64,000 nucleotides of DNA from Hirsutella rhossiliensis (taxonomy: Eukaryota > Ascomycota > Sordariomycetes > Hypocreales > Ophiocordycipitaceae): contig NW_025408686.1 in NCBI RefSeq assembly GCF_020360975.1, positions 682,001 to 746,000 of the forward strand, in the 5' to 3' direction. Below the pieces are notes generated by a model. The model was given only the letters and a program-made list of their open reading frames with translations. It did not search any database and was not told the origin of the DNA. Positions 34,122 through 46,737 of this stretch are shown here, one piece after another; positions within the stretch are counted from its first letter, which is position 1, and every line of letters begins with the position of its first letter. A program made the position numbers and the translations under genes.

Positions 34122-35036
34122 ATCTATTATCCGTTTAACTATTATATTATTATAAAGTATAAGATATTCTTATAATCTATATAGACTTTAACTTTATATT
34201 TACTTTTAAAAAGGTAGTATTAAAATTCCTTAAAAGCTTAAATAATTATAAGGAATTCCTTATTATAAATAAGGTAATTAAGTTCTATACTATATAGCTT
34301 TTTTAAGTAAAATATAATTAGTTATAGTCTTCCTTTATTATCTTTTTATTTAATTTATACTCTTAGAGTAAAGTCTAATATATTAGTTTTAAGTTTAATT
34401 TATTGTTTTAAATTAAAGGTAGTTAAGACTAGTTTAAATATAATTATAGTCTTAATATAATCGAAAGCTTCGTTAGCTTTATCGTCCTATATAAATTCTT
34501 TTTTCTTCTTTATTAAGTTATATAGTAGTATTATAATCTTTCTAAAATCTTTAATAAATTATTAGTAGTAATTTATAAATCCTAGGAAACTTTATACGTC
34601 CTTAATATTTTTTAGTATTAGCTATTCTTAAACTAAGTTAATCTTATCTTATTATATTTATATCTCTCTTAATAAGATTATATATTTAAGGAAGTCTACT
34701 TCCTATATATAGAACTTACTTTTCTTTAGTTTAACTAGTAACTTTATATTCTAAAGTATATAGAGTACCTTATAGATATATTCCTTATATTCTTCTAAGG
34801 TATCTAAGTAGATTAGGATATTATCTAAGTATATTACTATAAAGATATCTAAGTATTTACGTAGGATATTATTAATTATTTATTAAAAGGTAGCTAGTAT
34901 ATTTATAAGTTTAAATAGTATTACTAGATATTTAAATAGTTTAAATTTCGTTCTAAAAGCTATTATCTATTTATATACCTTTTTTATACGTATTAAGTTA
35001 TAAGCGCCTTTAAAGTTAAGGGCTATAAACTATTTT
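34122..35036 (-). mobile_element. gypsy-2, piece 2: reverse transcriptase region
   Basis: On the minus strand, N-F-K-G-A-Y-N-L-I-R-I (about 34990-35020) is the Ty3/gypsy RT motif normally written D-L-x-G-A-Y. The F-x-x-Y-Y...F-I-K-D-F block after the RT palm lies near 34545-34590. It is heavily RIPped, lies between copia-B and copia-D, and continues at 48153. Confidence 0.75.
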
Positions 35037-35522
35037 TATCGCGAAGTATAGCTTAATTTTATAGTTCTTAAAGATATCCCTTAGTATAAGGGACTAAGGA
35101 AGCTAAAAACACCTAGTATAAAAGAAAGAAGAAGGAGCTAAAAAGAGGTATAGAAAGGAGGGTAGGGGTATAAAGGGAAGTAAAAGTAGTAATAGCTTCC
35201 TATAAAGGTAGCGAGAGATAAGATAGATATATTAGCAACGGCTAGAAAAGAGGGGAAAAACTAGTAAAAAGCTTAGTAGTTGAAAGGATATTAATAGCTT
35301 CTTTAAGTAGGATCTTCTTTATTAATTAAGATACTAGATAGGTATAAAGAGAGGCGTTAGATAAAGGAAAGAAGGAAAATTAAGGAAATATAATAATTAC
35401 TCCCCTACCTTAATTACTGCCCCTATAAGAACTAAATAGCTTAGCCCTACCTATCTACCCCCTTACTTTTACTTTTACCTTTATATATTTTATATATACT
35501 TCTTATATCTCTCTTTAAAAGA
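35037..35522 (+). repeat. 5' LTR of copia-D
   Basis: 486 bp, starting TATCGCGAAG and ending CTTTAAAAGA (RIP forms of the family termini), the same length as the LTRs at 47667 and 58527. Confidence 0.88.
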
Positions 35523-38500
35523 GTTATAAGCCTAAGAGGAATAGAATTCTTATACTTTCTAGCTCTATAAAAGGTATATTTCTTATATCTCTCGTAGCTC
35601 TCTTTTACCCCTCTTACTAAAAAAGCCGATTTTTAACTAACTTTTCTACCCTTTCTCTCTATAATAATATCGAAAAACGACTCCTTTACTACCCTTATAG
35701 TCTATAAGACGATTCTTATAGAGCCCTAAGATTTAGATAAGTAGGTAAAGGAGCTACGGGCTTATATAGATAGGACTATTTATAATTTAGTCTTCTTTAA
35801 TAAGTAAGACCCTCTCGAGCCCCCTCTTTATCTTAAGGTAATAGAATTTATAAAGGGAGCGTCCCTCTTTTCTAAGCTAACCTCTATATAATAGAGAGCT
35901 TTTTCTACTACCTTAGGTAATTATAAGAGTTACTATAAGGAGTACCTTTATAAGATAAAGCTACTAACTACTATACGTATAGCGATAATAGAATCTATTA
36001 GTACTATAAAGCTAATCTCTCTTTAAGAGGAATAGACTCTTAAGTAGTAGCTTTTAAAGCTCGAGACCTTAATAGCTCCCTTAAGGGGCTATATAACTAA
36101 CCGTATTAAGAAGACCTATATAGTATACCTAAGAGCCTTTTCTACTAGGAACTTACTAGCTTTATTATAGCTAGCTAAGTAAGAAGAAATCCTTAAGGAA
36201 GCTAACTAATACTTCCTTATAGAAGCTCTTTCCGGCTAGTAGCTATAGGATATATCTCTACTAATAAAGCTTATTAGTAATAGTTACTCGACTATCTTTT
36301 AAGAGGCTAGCTAAGAACTAAATAAAGAGGCTACTAAAGTATAATAGTAAGTAGTCTTATTCCTTTATAGCTAGTACTCGACCTAGACGGTTCGACCTAT
36401 AGCCCTTATTACTACGGCCCCCGCTACTACTACTACTACTATAGCTATTACTCCTTTAGCTCTACCTCCCTTAAGAGTATTAATACTATCTTTAACGGCT
36501 GCCCTAGGCCCGGCCCTAGCTCTGCCTCTTACTCTAGGCCTAGTCCCGGTCCTATTAGTTAGACCGGCCTAACTAGTCCCTTAATAGACCTTTTAATCTA
36601 TTAGTCGAAAAATTAAGGAACTAGTCGAAATCGAACCTCTTTAATAAAATTAGTAATAAAGGGTAAAAAGGGGGGGTTTTTAAGTAGACCTTTTAAATTA
36701 AGATAAGGATTCCTTAAAGAAATAAAAGACTAAACGAAATAGCTGCCTAGCCTATAAATCCTTAGGCTATTAATTATTATAATACTAATAGGTCTTCGAG
36801 GAAAACCGACCTAAAGGATTTAACCCTTTAAAGAGGCTATAAGAAACGATATAATAGTCTCTTAAAAAGGACCCCTCGTTATAAAAAAAGATAGACGAGA
36901 TTTAGGTTACTAAGAAATAGTAACTAACGCTACTACCTTTCTTTAAGCCGTAAATATAAGGAAAAATCGTTAGTATAGTAAATCTAGCCTTTATCTTCCT
37001 TATAGATTAATAAGGCAAAAACTAACTGTTAGAGCCCTCTATTTACCCCCTACGAAAATTAGCTATCCTTAACTCTAGTACTTCCCTCGATATCTATAAT
37101 ATACTCTCTTAATTCTAGTCCTTTAGGAAGGTATATAGGGAATATATTATTGCTAGGGAATTAACCGTATAGATAAAGGGATATAGAAGGGTATATTTTA
37201 CGATAAAACTACTTAACGGGACTATATAAATTCTTTAATAAAAAAGGGTAGCTTTTTACCCTTAATTTTTAACGAGCTTAATTTCCTTCCGCTTTCTTTA
37301 AAAGGAAGGAATCTTCTAAGATATAATGTCTAAGCCTATAAGGCTAGTTTAAAAGAATTAGACTATTAAGCTTATCGAGGAAAGATTTAGTTAATTTATT
37401 CTTAAATTCCGACCTATCCTTAAAAAGGAATCTCTTAAGAAGTTAGTTTTTCCTACTAAGAGGGTAGGTTCTAAGGACCCTCTTTTAGTAGCCTAAGGAG
37501 ACGGTCTTTCTTAGTATATATAACTTAGTTACCTAGGCCCCTTAGTTTTATATAAGCTAGGTTAATAATAAGGCGTATAAATAAGGGGCTTAAAGACTAT
37601 TAAATATAAATACTATAGCTAAGGGAAGACTAAGAGACGAATTTCTAAACGAACCCTTATACGGCCGGACTAGCTATATAAGGAAATTTAGGTTAACTAA
37701 ACTAACGTCTCTAGGGATTAAGAAAGCTTTATTAAGGTAATGTTTTTTATAGACGCTTTTTTAAGGATAGTTTTCCCTTATTTCTTATAGACCTACCTAA
37801 GTAAGTATAAATAGTTTACCTTTTAAAACTTTATTAACTAAATAAGATCCTACTTTAGCTATAAGGTAAAGAAGATATAGTTTAATAGCGAGCTATTTAT
37901 AAAGGATATCTTAAAATAGCTTCGAAAAAATAGTATTTTACCCCTCTTATTAGTACTAAATACCTAGGCCTAGAACGGAGCGGTAGAAAGATTAAGGGGT
38001 GCTATAATAAAAAGGGCCTATATAATAAGACTTACTATAAGGCTTTTATACGACCTTTAAAGGGAAGTTATTAAGACCGCTTATTACTTATAAAATCGGA
38101 CTCTTAGAGGCACTACCTAAGGAATAGACTAGAAATCCCCCCTTAAGCTATTTATAAAGAAGAGGGCCTTATTAGCCTATCTTTATACCTATAGCTATAA
38201 TATATATACTATTACTACTAATATATAGCTAAAAAGGAAGAAGAAAAAAAAGCTTAATCCTAGAGCCTTTATTAGTTACTTTATTAATTATAATTCTATA
38301 AATATCTTCTAGATCTAAATTCCTTTTTTATAAAAGGTTATCTTAACTAAGGATATAATCTTCGATAAATCTAGCTTCTTTGATAGAAAGAGGGATTAAT
38401 AGCCCCTCTTACTCTTATAACGTTAGCTAATTTAAAAGATCTAAATTCCCCCTTCTTAATAGTTATAAGAAGAGGCCTTAGATAAGGAAATAAAAGAAGA

Positions 38501-39957
38501 AACTAACGTCGAAGTAGTTAAGGATAACGCTAACTTTAAAGAAAAAGAGGAAGCTACTAAATTAGATAATTTAAATAAAGAAGGAAACTATAGGAAAGTA
38601 GTAGAGCTAAAATACGCCTACCTTCCTACGCCTCTTCTTATAAAATAAATAGAAGATCTAAAAGTAGCTTTTTCTATTAGTCTTCTTATATTAACCCTTA
38701 AGGGGGTAGGAAAGGTACCTCTCTTAAAGGATTACCTAGCTGCTTTTTTATCCTTACTTTAAGAAGTAAAGGAAGGTATAGGGCCTAATACGGTTACTAA
38801 AGAAGACTAACCTCTCCCTTATTTCGATTGTTTTTCTAACTTCTATTTAACGCCTATAAAAGATAGTTCCTATAAAGCATTTATAGTAGGCCGGCTCTTT
38901 AAGCTATAGCTATTAGTAAGGAAGGTATATAAAAGAGACCTCCTAGACCTACTAGTAAACTAAAAGCAGCTAGAAAGACACCCTTATAAAGACTAGTTTT
39001 TCTAGGCCTAGAAAGACTACCTAGCTTTATATAAAGAGATAAGGTCTTTTAAAGAGGTCCTTAAAGAAAAGGTAAGAGGAAAATAGGTCCTTAGCTATAA
39101 GTAGGTCTTTATCTATAAGACTAATAAATATAGCTTCCTTTAAAAGTATAAAGCCTAGCTAGTTATCTATAGGAATTAATAGGAAAAAGGGGATTTACCT
39201 ACTAAGGCAACTACCTTAGTAAGGATATCTTTTTAGACCCTTATAGATATAGTAGTAGAATTCGACCTTAAGCTAGATTAAATAGATATAGTTAACGCCT
39301 TTATTAACTACCTACTTAAGGAAGAAGAAGTTATCTATATACGCCTTCTACTAAGCTTTTAAAAGCTAGGAAAGGTTCTATAGCTTAGGAAAGCTTTATA
39401 TAAACTATAAAGATTACCCTCTCTTTAGTAATAGTATTTAATAGGTTCCCTTAAAGCCTTAGGCTTTAAAAATATCCCTTAAGAACTATATATAATATAG
39501 AAGGGTAAAATCATAGTCTTCTTCTATATTAATAATATTATCTAGGCCTACTTAAAAGAGAAAGAAGCTATTACTAAGGAGGCTATATAAAGCCTATAAT
39601 AAAGGTATAAGATAACTAAGCTAAGGGAGCTTAAGTAGTTCCTAAGGATATAAATCCTTTAGAATAGGTCTTAACGGACTATCTAGCTTACCTAAGACGC
39701 CTATATCGATAAGGTTACTTATAAATTCCTCCTTAATTCCCTCGATAAGAAGCTTCCCTTTATACTTATATTAAACGAGGAGCTTTTACTTAATCCGTCC
39801 TTTTAAGCTTGGGAGTAAGAGAAATACTAATATTAATAGAAGGTAGGCTCCTTACTTTTTTTTTAGCTATTTCTATTAAACCGGATATCTCTTTTACGGT
39901 CTCTTAGCTAGCTAGGTATAACTAGAATCCTAGCTCTAGATATTAAGAAGTAATAGA
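35037..39957 (+). mobile_element. copia-D, left part (5' LTR, gag, most of pol)
   Basis: RIPped Ty1/copia element inserted in gypsy-2. The 5' LTR is 35037-35522 (486 bp), then the primer-binding region (GTTATAAG), gag at about 35580-37080 and pol. It is cut at 39957 by gypsy-1 and continues at 46738. The flanks ATTTT (35032-35036) and ATTCT (48153-48157) are a probable 5-bp target duplication with one mismatch. Confidence 0.88.
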
Positions 39958-40143
39958 TATAAGAGTCTTTAACTATTATAGGTAATAGGCTTAGGCCGCG
40001 GCCTAAGCCGTGTAGTTACGTGCGGAGGGCCGGATCCCGTAAGTATAGGGGCGGGCCAGCCGCGTATAGAAGAGCTCTATATAGCTTGTTAACATCATCC
40101 TACGGACGGCACCTACGCACACGCCTCTACCTACTCCGTGATA
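39958..40143 (+). repeat. 5' LTR of gypsy-1
   Basis: 186 bp. It contains a perfect 22-bp palindrome at 39988-40009 (half-site GGCTTAGGCCG). It differs from the 3' LTR only by transitions, by eye. Confidence 0.93.
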
Positions 40144-40399
40144 GTATAAGCTATTAACTAATAGATCTAATAGATGTCTCCCTAGAAAGGGTGCCGCTTC
40201 CCTAAGGGAGCACCCCGCTACCCCCTAGGCGGATAGGAAGTATTATAGCTATCCTAGAAGCGATTAGAAGCGCGACGGCTAGCGAGAAGAACGAGGTTCT
40301 CGCTGCACTAGGGGAGCCGTCTGCGAGACCAGCGTTAACCCCTACGACCTTAGTAACACCGGTTGCGGCGGCGGCACCACCGATACGGAAGCCGCTTCC

Positions 40400-41230
40400 C
40401 TGGCCGACTTAGGACGGCAAGCCTAAGTCCTTCTACTTCTTCCTTAGCCGGCTATAGACGAAGTTTATAATAGACGAGAAATAGGGCCTAAACGGCTGTC
40501 GTGACATAGCGTGGTATTCGCTCCTCTATACGCTGCCGGAGCCCTAGATACGGCGGATCTCCGGATTCTAGGATAAGGGCGGCCCTAGAGGTAGACGCGA
40601 CCCGTAGGACTTCTTCTAACACCTTATATATACGTTCGGCAACGTATAGGAGCGGGAGAAGGCGTAGGATAGGCTACGGACCCTTAAGTAGAGGGACGGG
40701 CAGACCTTTAGCGAATTCCTCCCCGACTTCGAAGAGACGCTCTTATAAGTAGCGGGAACTATAGTATAGGAAGATAGCGCGAAGCTTATATAGTTACGGA
40801 ACTCGATTACGCCGGCCCTACGGGAGCTACTTATCCCCGTAATTATGCCTACTAACTACGGCGAGTACGTGAGCCGGTTAATAAAGGTGGCATAGGGCTA
40901 CGAGCAGACGCCGCGTTTCTAGAAGCTTTGTAAGCGCACGCCGTATAGCGGTGACGGGATCACCGCCCCTCTATAAGAGGAATAGCTAACTATCGACACT
41001 AACGGAGACACCCTAATGTCGGCTACCCGCACGGACCGAGCTAAACGCGGTAGGAAGTCGTCTTCGAATATCCCCTATACTATCCCGCTCTCTAAGTAGC
41101 GGGCGAAGTAGGTAATAAGCGAGGAAATTAGGAAAAGGAAGGCTAACGGCCGCTGCCTACGTTGCGGCGCGTCTATATACTTTATATTAAAATGCCCCTT
41201 CCTTTTAGCTAAGCGGCCTATAGTAGTTCG
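40400..41230 (+). pseudogene. gypsy-1 gag with zinc knuckle
   Basis: A frame with RIP-type stops resembles the Ty3 capsid region (FSEFLPDFEETLL near 40720). It ends with a CCHC-type knuckle CLRCG...KC near 41145-41200 in which the histidine position reads Tyr, as RIP of CAC to TAC would give. Gag forms the nucleocapsid. It is inactive because of the stops. Confidence 0.7.
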
Positions 41231-41399
41231 AGTAGCGAAGATAGAACCGCTCTTTGCCTTAGACGACGAAGAGGACTCCGCTCCCTTAGGCCCGGAGGAA
41301 AAGAGTAGCTCCGGAGCAAAGACGGGCTCCGGAGCCCTAATTGCTAGCACTAGCAAAGGAGAAGGAGGAATTATCCGCCCGTATAGAAGAGGAGCCTAC

Positions 41400-43400
41400 T
41401 TTAATATAGGTTATAGTTAATAACTCCTTACCCGTCGCCGCCCTTATAGACGAGGGCTGCTAGTGCTACGCCGTAGTTAACGAGGCGCTTATACGAGAGA
41501 TATAAGTGCCGGGAGAAAAGATCGCCCTAAGGCGAGTAAAGGGCGCCTTAGGCGCGATAGAGGGTGCGGTGATTAGGGGCATTACGTGGCTAGCTATAGA
41601 GGTCGACGGTTACCGTAAGCTTATCGTGGCCTATATAATCCCCTAACTAGAGTTTCCCTTAATCCTCGGGAAACCCTGGTTATTATATATAGAGTTATAC
41701 TCGGTTCCGTACTAGAAGAAGCTATGGTTTAGGCCTACGCAACGGTAGGTCCGCCACGACGACGGTTCCGTAGGCGTAGGACCAGGCGTGCGAGCTTTAT
41801 ACTCGGCATAAGAAGTCCTTGCCTCTATCTTTATAGGAACCGTGCGACGGTTAGAGCGGGAGGAAGGCCGGGCAGCGGCTAACGCAGCGGTCTACGCAGT
41901 CAGCCTAGCGGACATCGATAAGGCCCTCTAGGCGAAGAAGCTAAAGTCGCCCTCTAAGCTACGGCAGTAGATACCGGAGCGCTTTTACGACCTCCTACCG
42001 CTATTCGAGTCCTAGGAAGCGGATAAGCTTAACCCGTATAAGCTAGGGGTAGACTATAAGATCGTACTCCGCACCGATAAGAAAGGGCAGGAACTGCCCG
42101 CACCGTTCGGACCGCTATATAGTATATTATACGCGGAACTGCTAGTGCTAAAGAAGACGCTAAGGGACCTCCTAGATAAGGGTTTTATTTAAGTAAGCAG
42201 CTCCGAAGTAGGAGCGCTGGTCCTATTCGTGCGTAAACTAAGGGGCGGGATACGGTTCTATTGCGACTATAGGGCTCTAAACGTAATTACGAGGCCGGAC
42301 CGCTACCCCTTGCCCCTAATCTTAGATACGCTCCGTAACCTTTCGAAGGCGAAGTGGTTTACGAAGCTAGATATAAAACAGGCGTTCTATAAGGTGCGGA
42401 TCTTAGAGGGTGACGAGTAGAAGACGGCGTTCCGTATACGCTACGGCTTATTCGAGTAGCTTATAACGCCCTTCGGCCTCTTAGGAGCGCCCGCTACCTT
42501 CTAGCGTTATATTAATAACGTACTTCGGGACTTCCTCGACGAGTTCGCCTCCGTATATATAGATAATATCCTTATCTATACGAGCGGCTCCTACGAGGAC
42601 TATATACGGAAAGTACGGAGGGTCCTAGAGCGCCTCTAACTTTATAGGCTCTACCTCGACCCGGATAAGTGCGAATTTGGGGTTAAGAGGGTTAAGTACC
42701 TAGGCTTTATTATCTACGCCGGCGTAGGTATATAGGCGGATCCCGTAAAGATCTAGGCGATTCGGGACTAGGCTGCCCTAACTACGTAGATAGGCGTACG
42801 GAGCTTCCTTAGGTTCGCGAACTATTATAGGATGTTTATTAGGGGCTTCTCCTATATTATAATGCCCCTAAACGAGATTACCGGGAAGCGGACCGCCTTT
42901 CGCTAGGGGCCCGTATAGGAAGGAGCGTTCTATACGCTTAAGGACCTATTCTCTTAAGCCCCGGTACTGCTCTAGTAGGACTTTAACCGGTCTACGTTAG
43001 TTAAAGCGGACTATAGCGGCTAGGTACTTAGAGGAACGCTCTCCTAGGAGGTAGACGGGCGGAAGTAACCGGTAGCGTTCTACTCCCGTAAGCTAACCTT
43101 AGCGGAGCGGAACTATACTATTTACGATAAGGAGATACTAGCGATTATTAGCTACCTTAAGTAATAGTAAGCGGAGCTCTAGAGCTATAAGAGCTTTAAG
43201 GTTCTTATAGACTATAGGAACCTCGAGTACTTTATAACTCGCTAGCACCTCTCGGAGCGGTAAGCCCGCTAGGCGGAGTATCTCTTACGCTTTAACTTCT
43301 CGATTAAGTACCGGCTAGGGTAGGACTCCGTAGTCCTAGATACGCTTTCCTAGAGGGATTAGGACCGGCCGACGGGAGCGGACATCGAGGCCTAGGATCT
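41400..43400 (+). pseudogene. gypsy-1 protease, reverse transcriptase and RNase H
   Basis: A protease-like ALIDEGC is near 41440 (usual DSG changed). RT is clear at 42229-42420: G-I-R-F-Y-C-D-Y-R-A-L-N, RYPLPLI and KLDIKQAFYKVRI. The catalytic Y-V-D-D appears as YIDNILIYT near 42558, the second Asp lost (GAC to AAC). RNase H follows to about 43350. Many Trp and Gln codons are TAG. Confidence 0.85.
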
Positions 43401-43779
43401 ATAGCTTATCCCGTAAGAAGCGCTACGGACTTATATAGGAGCTTCCCTAGTAGAGGAAGGCGCGGCGCTAACGGATAAGCCTTCCCCTATACCTTCGCCT
43501 CGGCCCGGCGAGGAGGGATAGACCGGCCTAGGGGCGCGTACGGCGCGGGTGTTCTAAGATAAGGTCCTCTAGCGCTTATAGGATAGGATATCGTCTCTAG
43601 ACCGTACCTACGAGAGCGTGCGCCGCGCCGTTAAGTCTAGCGCTCGACGCCTCGATCCGAAGCTAAAGCTAAAGGTATAAGTGGCCGACTATTATATCGA
43701 CCTACGGGGGCACCTACGTTAGTAGGGGAGACTATAGGTGCCGGGCGCGCCGTATACTATAGAAGCTAGGGAGAAAGAT

Positions 43780-44900
43780 AGACCGCCGGAGCTAGACGAA
43801 CGGAACGAGCTCTAAGGGAAGCTAGTCTAGCTCGTCTATAACTCTAGTATCGTGGGCCACCCGGGTAGGCAGGGCATAGCAGCAGGCCTCGCGAGGGATT
43901 TCTACTAGCCCCTCCTATAGCACTACGTTCGCCGCTTCCTCCGTAACTACGATATCTACGGCCGCACTAAGATTTAGAGGGCGTAGCTTAAGGGGCTACT
44001 TAAGCAGCTTCCGGTGCCCGACCGGTTCTATACGTATATATAGATAGACTTTATAACGGACCTCCTACTTATAGAGGGCGGCAACCGCTATATATAGGTA
44101 ATTAAGGACTGACTTAGTAAGTCTATAGTATTAGAGCCGATGCCGTCTATAGATATAGAGTCCTACGTAGAGCGCTTCCTATAGTACTAGGCCCGCTCGC
44201 ATAGCTAGCTAGCCTCTATTATAAGTAATAGGGGATCGAATTAGACTAGCCGCTTTTAGCAGCACCTATGCTAGCTGCTTTAAATCACGCAGCTACTTAG
44301 CACGGCATATTACCTATAGACCGATAGAGGGCCTAAGAGGGTTAACTAGGAGGCGTAGGCTTACCTACGGGCTATCGTAGCCCGCAACTAAGTAGACTAA
44401 GACCGTTGGCTCCCCGCGGCCTAACTTACGTTAAATAGTAGACTATATACCTTTATTAGGATAGCCCCTTTCTTTATAACGCATAGCTTCGAACCACCCT
44501 TACTAGTTCCCTTTACCGTAGACGTAGTAGCGGAGTAGTATAGTAATTCGTTACCGGAGGGCCGCGCCTCTACGTTCGTACGAAAGCTATAGGAGACCAC
44601 GGATTATTGCTAATCCGCGATAGCCGCCGCGGCGTAAGATTAAGAGCGGCACGCTAATAAGACTAGGGCCCTAGTAGATAGGTTTACGGTAGGAGATAAG
44701 GTATAGCTAGACCTTCGCAACTATAGGTCGGCATAGCTAAAGAAGAAGCTTAACTAGCTATATACGAAGTTTACGGTGCGGAGGGTTATTAGCCCGTAGG
44801 TTATAGAGCTCGATAGTCTCCTAACGGGGGTCTATAATAAGATTAATATAGACCTCCTTCGTAGAGCCTCCTCTAACCCGCTGCCCGGATAAGAAGTAGC
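43780..44900 (+). pseudogene. gypsy-1 integrase
   Basis: The HHCC zinc-binding region is recognisable near 43850-43985 (SIVGHPGRQGI, then YVRRFLRNYDIYGRTK, where both Cys positions read Tyr through RIP). The catalytic core follows with RIP stops. The tail near 44810-44860 (LTGVYNKINIDLLR-like) leads into the chromodomain. Confidence 0.75.
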
Positions 44901-44929
44901 GGACGCCTAACCGCCCGTAATCGAGGTAG

Positions 44930-45130
44930 AGGGAGAGGACGAGTTCGAGGTCGAAGAGATACGGGCCGCGCGCTAGAAAAAGGTTAGTAGGGGGAAACGC
45001 CGGGAGGTCCTCGTTAAGTAGCGTAGGTATCTCGACCCTACGTAGGAACCTATACGTAAGTTTACGGGAACTATAGCCCTCGATAAGTTTAAAGCCTTAT
45101 TTAGAACGGTAGATAAGAACGACGAACTAG
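44930..45130 (+). pseudogene. gypsy-1 C-terminal chromodomain
   Basis: Near 44940-45100 the frame reads F-E-V-E-E-I-R-A-A-R, REVLVK, then R-Y-L-D-P-T-stop-E-P-I and ALDKFKAL. The stops sit where the conserved Trp residues of chromodomains occur (TGG to TAG). Chromodomains of chromoviruses direct integration to H3K9-methylated chromatin; that role is inferred from the family. Confidence 0.85.
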
Positions 45131-45724
45131 CGGACTACCGATAGTAGCCCGGGCTAGGACTACGAAGTAGGTATAGCGGAGGGGGCAGTTACGGCAATAT
45201 AGGCAATATAAGCGCAATAGTATAGGCAGAGATAAAAACAGTGTTTATTATAGGGCGGAGCCCTTAGACTACCTAGGCCTATTCCTTATCGTTATTATTA
45301 TTATTATTATCTTCGTTATCGTTATCCTCGTCGGCCTCCTCCTTCTTATTAGCGGCGGCGGCGGTCTCTAGGGCGCTAAGGCGGCCCTCTAAGCCCGCAA
45401 GCTAGTCGGCGGCGGCGGCGGCTCCGGGGGCAGAGGGGCGGCGGCCAGCGGCGGCGGCAGGGGCAGCGGCGGTAGCGGAGGCGGGCACGGCCAAGGACCG
45501 CCGATAGGGCGACGGAGCAGTATCCCTAGCGCCGGGTGCGTTAGAGGCGGAAATAGGGAGCGGAGGAGTAGGACTTACTTAGCATAAGGCCCTATCGCTC
45601 GAGGGCGCGGAGGTTACGGTAGGCGGCGGCGGCGGCGGTAAGGCGCTTTAGCAGCCCCCGCGCCTGCCCGTGCGAGCCGGCCTTCTAAGCCGACGCCGCA
45701 GCGAGTAGGACGGGAGGCGCCGCC

Positions 45725-46295
45725 TTATGCGCGGCCGGCTCGCGCGCCAGTAGCAGCCGCCGCGGCGGCGCCCGGCCTAGTCGGAGCAGTCGAGCTCCTA
45801 CGACGCATAACGCATATAGGGGGCCGAGCGGGCGGCGCCGGCCTATACTTAGCGCTTATGCTATAGGAGGTTAGCGGACAACGTCTATTACGCTTGCCTA
45901 ACTGCGGACTTACGGGGGTAGCGGAGACGGAGGCGGGGGCCGAGGGGCCGGGCGTTACGGGTAGCGGCGGGGACGGCGTCGTCACCCTAAGGGGCGACGT
46001 AAGAGCGAATAGCGCAGCAGAGGCGGCGGCGGCGGCGGTGGGAGCGGTAGCAGCGGCGCGGGTAGGAGCGGCGGCAGCGGCGGAGTCGTCGTCGGCCGCG
46101 GCTAGCACGGCGTCGACGAACGACTCCGCACGCTCCGAGAAGGAGGAGGTAGGAGAGGGAGAGGCGGATATATCTATCGCGGAAGTTAGCACGACGGAAT
46201 ACGGCCTCCCGCTCTATAAGGCGCGGAACTTACTAGTTAGAGATATTATTGTTATTAGGGCTATTATTGCTGCTACCGCTACTACTACGAGCACA
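45725..46295 (-). CDS. Antisense ORF in the 3' part of gypsy-1
   Basis: Open for 155 codons from 46192 (readable from about 46295 with one RIP-type stop) on the strand opposite to gag-pol, between chromodomain and 3' LTR. The N-terminal part is Ser-rich (SPSPTSSFSERAESFVDAVL), followed by Ala/Pro-rich low complexity and a basic block near the end (VMRRRSSTAPTR). A second frame 45290-45410 gives LAGLEGRLSALETAAA and an Asp/Asn/Glu tail. The inverted copy gypsy-1b keeps matching sequence at about 57100-58050. Unknown function; GC-rich composition alone can create open frames, so it may be non-coding. Confidence 0.45.
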
Positions 46296-46546
46296 CGTTA
46301 ATAGAGCGGCCCGTATAGCTAGGAACGGACTAACGCCCTAGGTAGAGCGCCCCTATTTAAACGGCCAGCCGGCCGACGAGTATAGAGCCGGGTCCCGGCT
46401 GCCCGGGCTAACGGGCGCGGGGACAATAGGCCTAGTAGGGCCGGCCCTATTAACGGGAAAGAGTAGGGAAGAGCCCGCGGCACGGGCCTAATTATACGGG
46501 AGCCGTTAATAGGGCAGCGCTGCGCCGCGCTCGAGGGAGGGCATTA

Positions 46547-46732
46547 TATAAGAGTCTTTAACTATTATGGGTGATAGGCTTAGGCCGCGGCCTAAGCCGT
46601 ATAGTTACGTGCGGAGGGCCGGATCCCGTAAGTATAGGGGCGGGCTAGCCGCGCATAGAAGAGCTCTGCATAGCTTATTAACATTATCCTACGGACGGCA
46701 CCTACGCACACGCCTCTGCCTACTCCGTGATA
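46547..46732 (+). repeat. 3' LTR of gypsy-1
   Basis: 186 bp, preceded by a purine-rich GAGGGAGGG tract (polypurine tract). It has the same 22-bp palindrome at 46577-46598 and is followed by the target duplication ATAGA. Confidence 0.93.
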
Positions 46733-46737
46733 ATAGA

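Larger units (their letters stand above)
39958..46732 (+). mobile_element. gypsy-1: chromodomain Ty3/gypsy retrotransposon nested in copia-D
   Basis: 6775 bp with 186-bp LTRs (39958-40143 and 46547-46732) and a perfect 5-bp target duplication ATAGA (39953-39957 and 46733-46737). Removing it restores the copia-D sequence as in copia-C. Order: gag with zinc knuckle, protease, RT, RNase H, integrase, chromodomain, then a GC-rich segment of about 1.3 kb with an antisense ORF. CpA/TpG are strongly reduced but GC stays high (CpG-rich), so RIP acted on a GC-rich progenitor. Element termini TATAAG...TGATA are what RIP would make of TGTAAG...TGACA. Confidence 0.95.
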
